In this document: in pieces, positions 62,144 to 64,000 of the stretch
How the letters are laid out: each line of letters begins with the position of its first letter
Numbering within the stretch: position 1 is the stretch's first letter
Source of the DNA: Myxococcales bacterium
GTDB lineage: Bacteria; Myxococcota_A; Polyangia; Haliangiales; Haliangiaceae
Direction: 5' to 3'
Assembly: GCA_016717005.1 (NCBI GenBank)
Contig: JADJUF010000024.1
Span: 62,001 to 126,000 of the forward strand
Length of the DNA stretch: 64,000 bases
Notes under the pieces: generated by a model
Database searches by the model: none
What the model saw: the letters and a program-made list of their open reading frames with translations, nothing else
What the model was told of the DNA's origin: nothing
Translations under genes and position numbers: made by a program

Positions 62144-62929
62144 TCACGGCCACTCGACCGAGCGCATCGACAGCGAGCCCAGCGCCCAGCCGGTGACCGG
62201 GTAGCGCGGCGGCGGCAGCGCGGCGCCGTCGGCCGCGGCCCCGGCCGCGACCAGCAGCGGCGCCAGGTGCTCGACCGACGGGTGGGCCTCGCGCAGCGCC
62301 GGCGCGTCGTCGAGGATCCGCGCGAGCGCCGCGCCGTCGCCGCGATCGAGCGCCGCGACCAGCCAGGCCTCGAACGCCTGGGCCCACGGCTCGGGCCCGG
62401 CGGCGCCGCCGCGCCAGGCCAGGCGCCCGAGGTTGTGGACCGCGCCGCCCGAGCCCAGCACGAGCACGCCGTCGTCGCGCAGCGGCGCCAGCGCGCGCCC
62501 GAGCGCCAGCCAGCCGGCCGGGCCCTGGCCGAGCGGCAGCGCCACCTGCACGACCGGCAGGTCGGCCGCGGGGAACATCTTGCCCAGCGGCACCCACACG
62601 CCGTGGTCGAGCGGGCGCGTCGGCTCGGCCCGCGCCCCGGTGGCCGCGCGCACCTGCGCCGCCAGCTCGGCCGAGCCGGGCGCCGGGTACTGCACGCGGT
62701 AGAGGTCGTCGGCGAAGCCGCCGAAGTCGTACAGCAGCGGCGCGCGCGCCTCGACGCCGGTGCGCGGCGCGGCCGCGACCCAGTGGGCCGAGACCACGAC
62801 CAGCGCGCGCGGCGCTCGGGCGCCGGTGAAGGTCGCGCCCCACGCCGCCAGGTCGGCCGCGAAGCCGCCGTCCTCGAGCGCGAGCGTGGGCGCGCCGTGG
62901 CTGATGAACCCGATCGGGAGGCGCGTCAT
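62144..62929 (-). CDS. LigB-type extradiol dioxygenase, DODA/YgiD-like
   Basis: A 261-residue member of the DODA-type class III extradiol ring-cleavage family. Metal ligands lie in IGFISHGAPTL (His), VVSAHWVAAAPRTGV (His), LDHGVWVPLGKMFP (His) and SGGAVHNLGRLAW. The length and GFISHGAPT start match YgiD/DODA (4,5-DOPA dioxygenase) rather than LigB of protocatechuate pathways. It is convergent with the kelch gene. In principle it could act on catechols, an aerobic contrast to the benzoyl-CoA route. Confidence 0.86.
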   Translation of the reverse strand: MTRLPIGFISHGAPTLALEDGGFAADLAAWGATFTGARAPRALVVVSAHWVAAAPRTGVEARAPLLYDFGGFADDLYRVQYPAPGSAELAAQVRAATGARAEPTRPLDHGVWVPLGKMFPAADLPVVQVALPLGQGPAGWLALGRALAPLRDDGVLVLGSGGAVHNLGRLAWRGGAAGPEPWAQAFEAWLVAALDRGDGAALARILDDAPALREAHPSVEHLAPLLVAAGAAADGAALPPPRYPVTGWALGSLSMRSVEWP

Positions 62930-62995
62930 GCGGTCATCATGACGACGATGCGGGCCGGGCCCAAGGCGGCGCGCCGGGACAGTCCGTTCGCGCGA

Positions 62996-64000
62996 TCAGC
63001 GCTTGACGACCCGGCCCAGCTCCTCGGACTCGACCGCGCACGCCTGCTTGAGGTGGTGGTGGTGGAGCGCGCCGCCGTCCTCGGCGGCCAGGAACGCGGC
63101 GCGGATCGCGGCGTTGCGGATGTTGCCGCCGCTGAACTCCCAGCGCTCGGCGATGTCGTCGAGATCGAGATCGGCGTGGAGGTGGCGCGGGTCGGGCAGG
63201 TGGCGACGCCACAGCGCGGCCCGGGCGTCGGCGTCGGGCGTGTCGAAGTCGACCCGGAACTGCAGCCGGCGCAGGAACGCCTCGTCGATGCCGACCAGCG
63301 CGTTCGTCGTCAGGATCGCGATGCCGTCGAAGTGATCGAGCTTCTGCAGGAGGAAGTTCACCTCGAGGTTGGCGTAGCGATCGTTGGCGCTCTTGACCTC
63401 GGTGCGCTTGCCGAACAGCGAGTCGGCCTCGTCGAACAGGAGCACCGCGTGGCCGTGGCGGGCCTCGGCGAACAGCCGCGCCAGGTTCTTCTCGGTCTCG
63501 CCGACCCACTTCGACACGATCTGCGACAGGTCGACCCGGTACAGCGCGATGCCCAGCTCGGTGGCGATCACCGACGCCGCCAGGGTCTTGCCGGTCCCGG
63601 GCGGGCCGCTGAACAGGGCCGCGATGCCCTCGCCGGTGACGTGCTTGCCGAGCCCCCACTCGCGGTACACGCGCTCGGCGTGGCGGCGGTACAGCACCAT
63701 CTCCTGCAGGCGGGTCGTGGTCTCCGCCGGCAGGATCAGCGCGTCCCAGCCGACCCGGCGCGCGACCCGCTCGACCAGGTTGCCCAGCCGCGGTCGCAGG
63801 GCGTCGGCGATCGCCGCCTGGGCCGCGGGGCTGGGATCCTCGAGCGTGCCGCGGTGGTGCGCGTCGACCAGCGCCTCGACCTGGCCGATCGCCGGCGCCA
63901 GCGGCGCGATCGCGCGCGCGGTGATCGCCGCCGCGTCGGCGACGCCGTCCTGCTCGAGCCGCGCCTGCGCCAGCAGCGTGCCGGCGCCCGGCGCCAGCCG
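62996..64000 (-). CDS. AAA+ ATPase, C-terminal part (5' end outside window)
   Basis: At least 334 residues, open to the window edge. The N-terminal stretch seen has a helical region and then WDALILPAETTTRLQEMVLY. The AAA domain has GPPGTGKT (Walker A), IVSKWVGETEKNLARLFAEA, VLLFDEADSLFGKRTEVKSA (Walker B) with NDRYANLEVNFLLQKLD, AILTTN (sensor 1) and DEAFLRRLQFRVDFDTPDA. This W-LP-L-E-x-GETEKNL-FGKR-YANLE-LLQ-LRRL pattern is that of ATPases encoded with extracellular contractile injection systems (Afp15/Pvc15 type), though similar ATPases occur elsewhere. Confidence 0.85.
   Translation of the reverse strand, partial: RLAPGAGTLLAQARLEQDGVADAAAITARAIAPLAPAIGQVEALVDAHHRGTLEDPSPAAQAAIADALRPRLGNLVERVARRVGWDALILPAETTTRLQEMVLYRRHAERVYREWGLGKHVTGEGIAALFSGPPGTGKTLAASVIATELGIALYRVDLSQIVSKWVGETEKNLARLFAEARHGHAVLLFDEADSLFGKRTEVKSANDRYANLEVNFLLQKLDHFDGIAILTTNALVGIDEAFLRRLQFRVDFDTPDADARAALWRRHLPDPRHLHADLDLDDIAERWEFSGGNIRNAAIRAAFLAAEDGGALHHHHLKQACAVESEELGRVVKR

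Overview
The window is very GC-rich DNA (roughly 70% or more by eye) with strong G/C third-position bias, short intergenic gaps, many ATGA/GTGA start-stop overlaps and many predicted lipoproteins. The gene content (Ser/Thr protein kinase, TPR/PEGA proteins, MoxR/von Willebrand pairs, multihaem lipoproteins, TonB/ExbB/ExbD, BamD) suggests a Gram-negative myxobacterium-like organism (Myxococcota, perhaps a Kofleriaceae/Haliangiales-type lineage). This placement is inferred from style and content, not from a marker gene. Several frameshifts fall in otherwise intact genes, two of them at short homopolymers, so the assembly probably carries uncorrected indels.

Positions 1-8985 hold a near-complete upper benzoyl-CoA pathway of the Thauera type. 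A minus-strand operon reads had - dch - bcrC - bcrB - bcrA - bcrD - HMGL-like gene, with every junction but the last overlapping, and oah is divergent on the plus strand. Two inverted repeats lie in the had/oah gap. BcrCBAD is the ATP-dependent class I benzoyl-CoA reductase; Dch, Had and Oah hydrate, oxidise and ring-open the dienoyl-CoA. bcrC has a one-base frameshift.

Positions 9147-13907 hold truD-exbB-exbD-tonB (minus), a ChaN-like lipoprotein and a peptidoglycan-binding-like protein. Positions 14481-20436 hold bamD, a TPR protein, a lipoprotein, mnmG and a FadL/OmpP1 porin. Positions 20437-22320 are an accessory islet: an arr (rifampin ADP-ribosyltransferase) gene and a MazF/PemK remnant enclosed by inverted REP-like repeats, then a lipoprotein and more REP-like copies. 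Positions 22321-31847 hold a CvfB-like RNA-binding protein, a beta-propeller lipoprotein with a haem motif, a Ser/Thr kinase, a MoxR/VWA pair, a cupin, a GST and an outer-membrane protein. Positions 31970-37794 are a minus-strand set of DUF1501 and c-type cytochrome secreted proteins plus a methyltransferase lipoprotein.

Positions 38911-48461 hold lipoproteins, a dihaem cytochrome-rhodanese fusion, a TetR/fatty-acid hydroxylase pair, a tandem DsbA protein overlapping glutathione reductase, and a hydrolase-like lipoprotein flanked by two inverted-repeat elements. Positions 48751-55110 hold a TetR/radical-SAM unit, a membrane protein, an MpaB-like oxygenase, a PEGA protein and a DUF4395-thioredoxin fusion. 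IS481 and RAYT remnants follow, then yggS-maf, a zinc-ribbon/Pro-Gly membrane protein, proC-yggU-kelch lipoprotein, a LigB-type dioxygenase and the C-terminal part of an AAA+ ATPase resembling those of contractile injection systems.

The most unusual signal is structural. Four unrelated genes (tonB, the 21399 lipoprotein, the VWA gene, the fatty-acid hydroxylase) have their last codons plus the TGA stop copied immediately downstream in direct repeats. Ancestral unit lengths are 99, 81, 36 and 84 bp, all multiples of three. Other tandem arrays (72, 34, 40 bp units) fill further intergenic gaps, none with CRISPR architecture.
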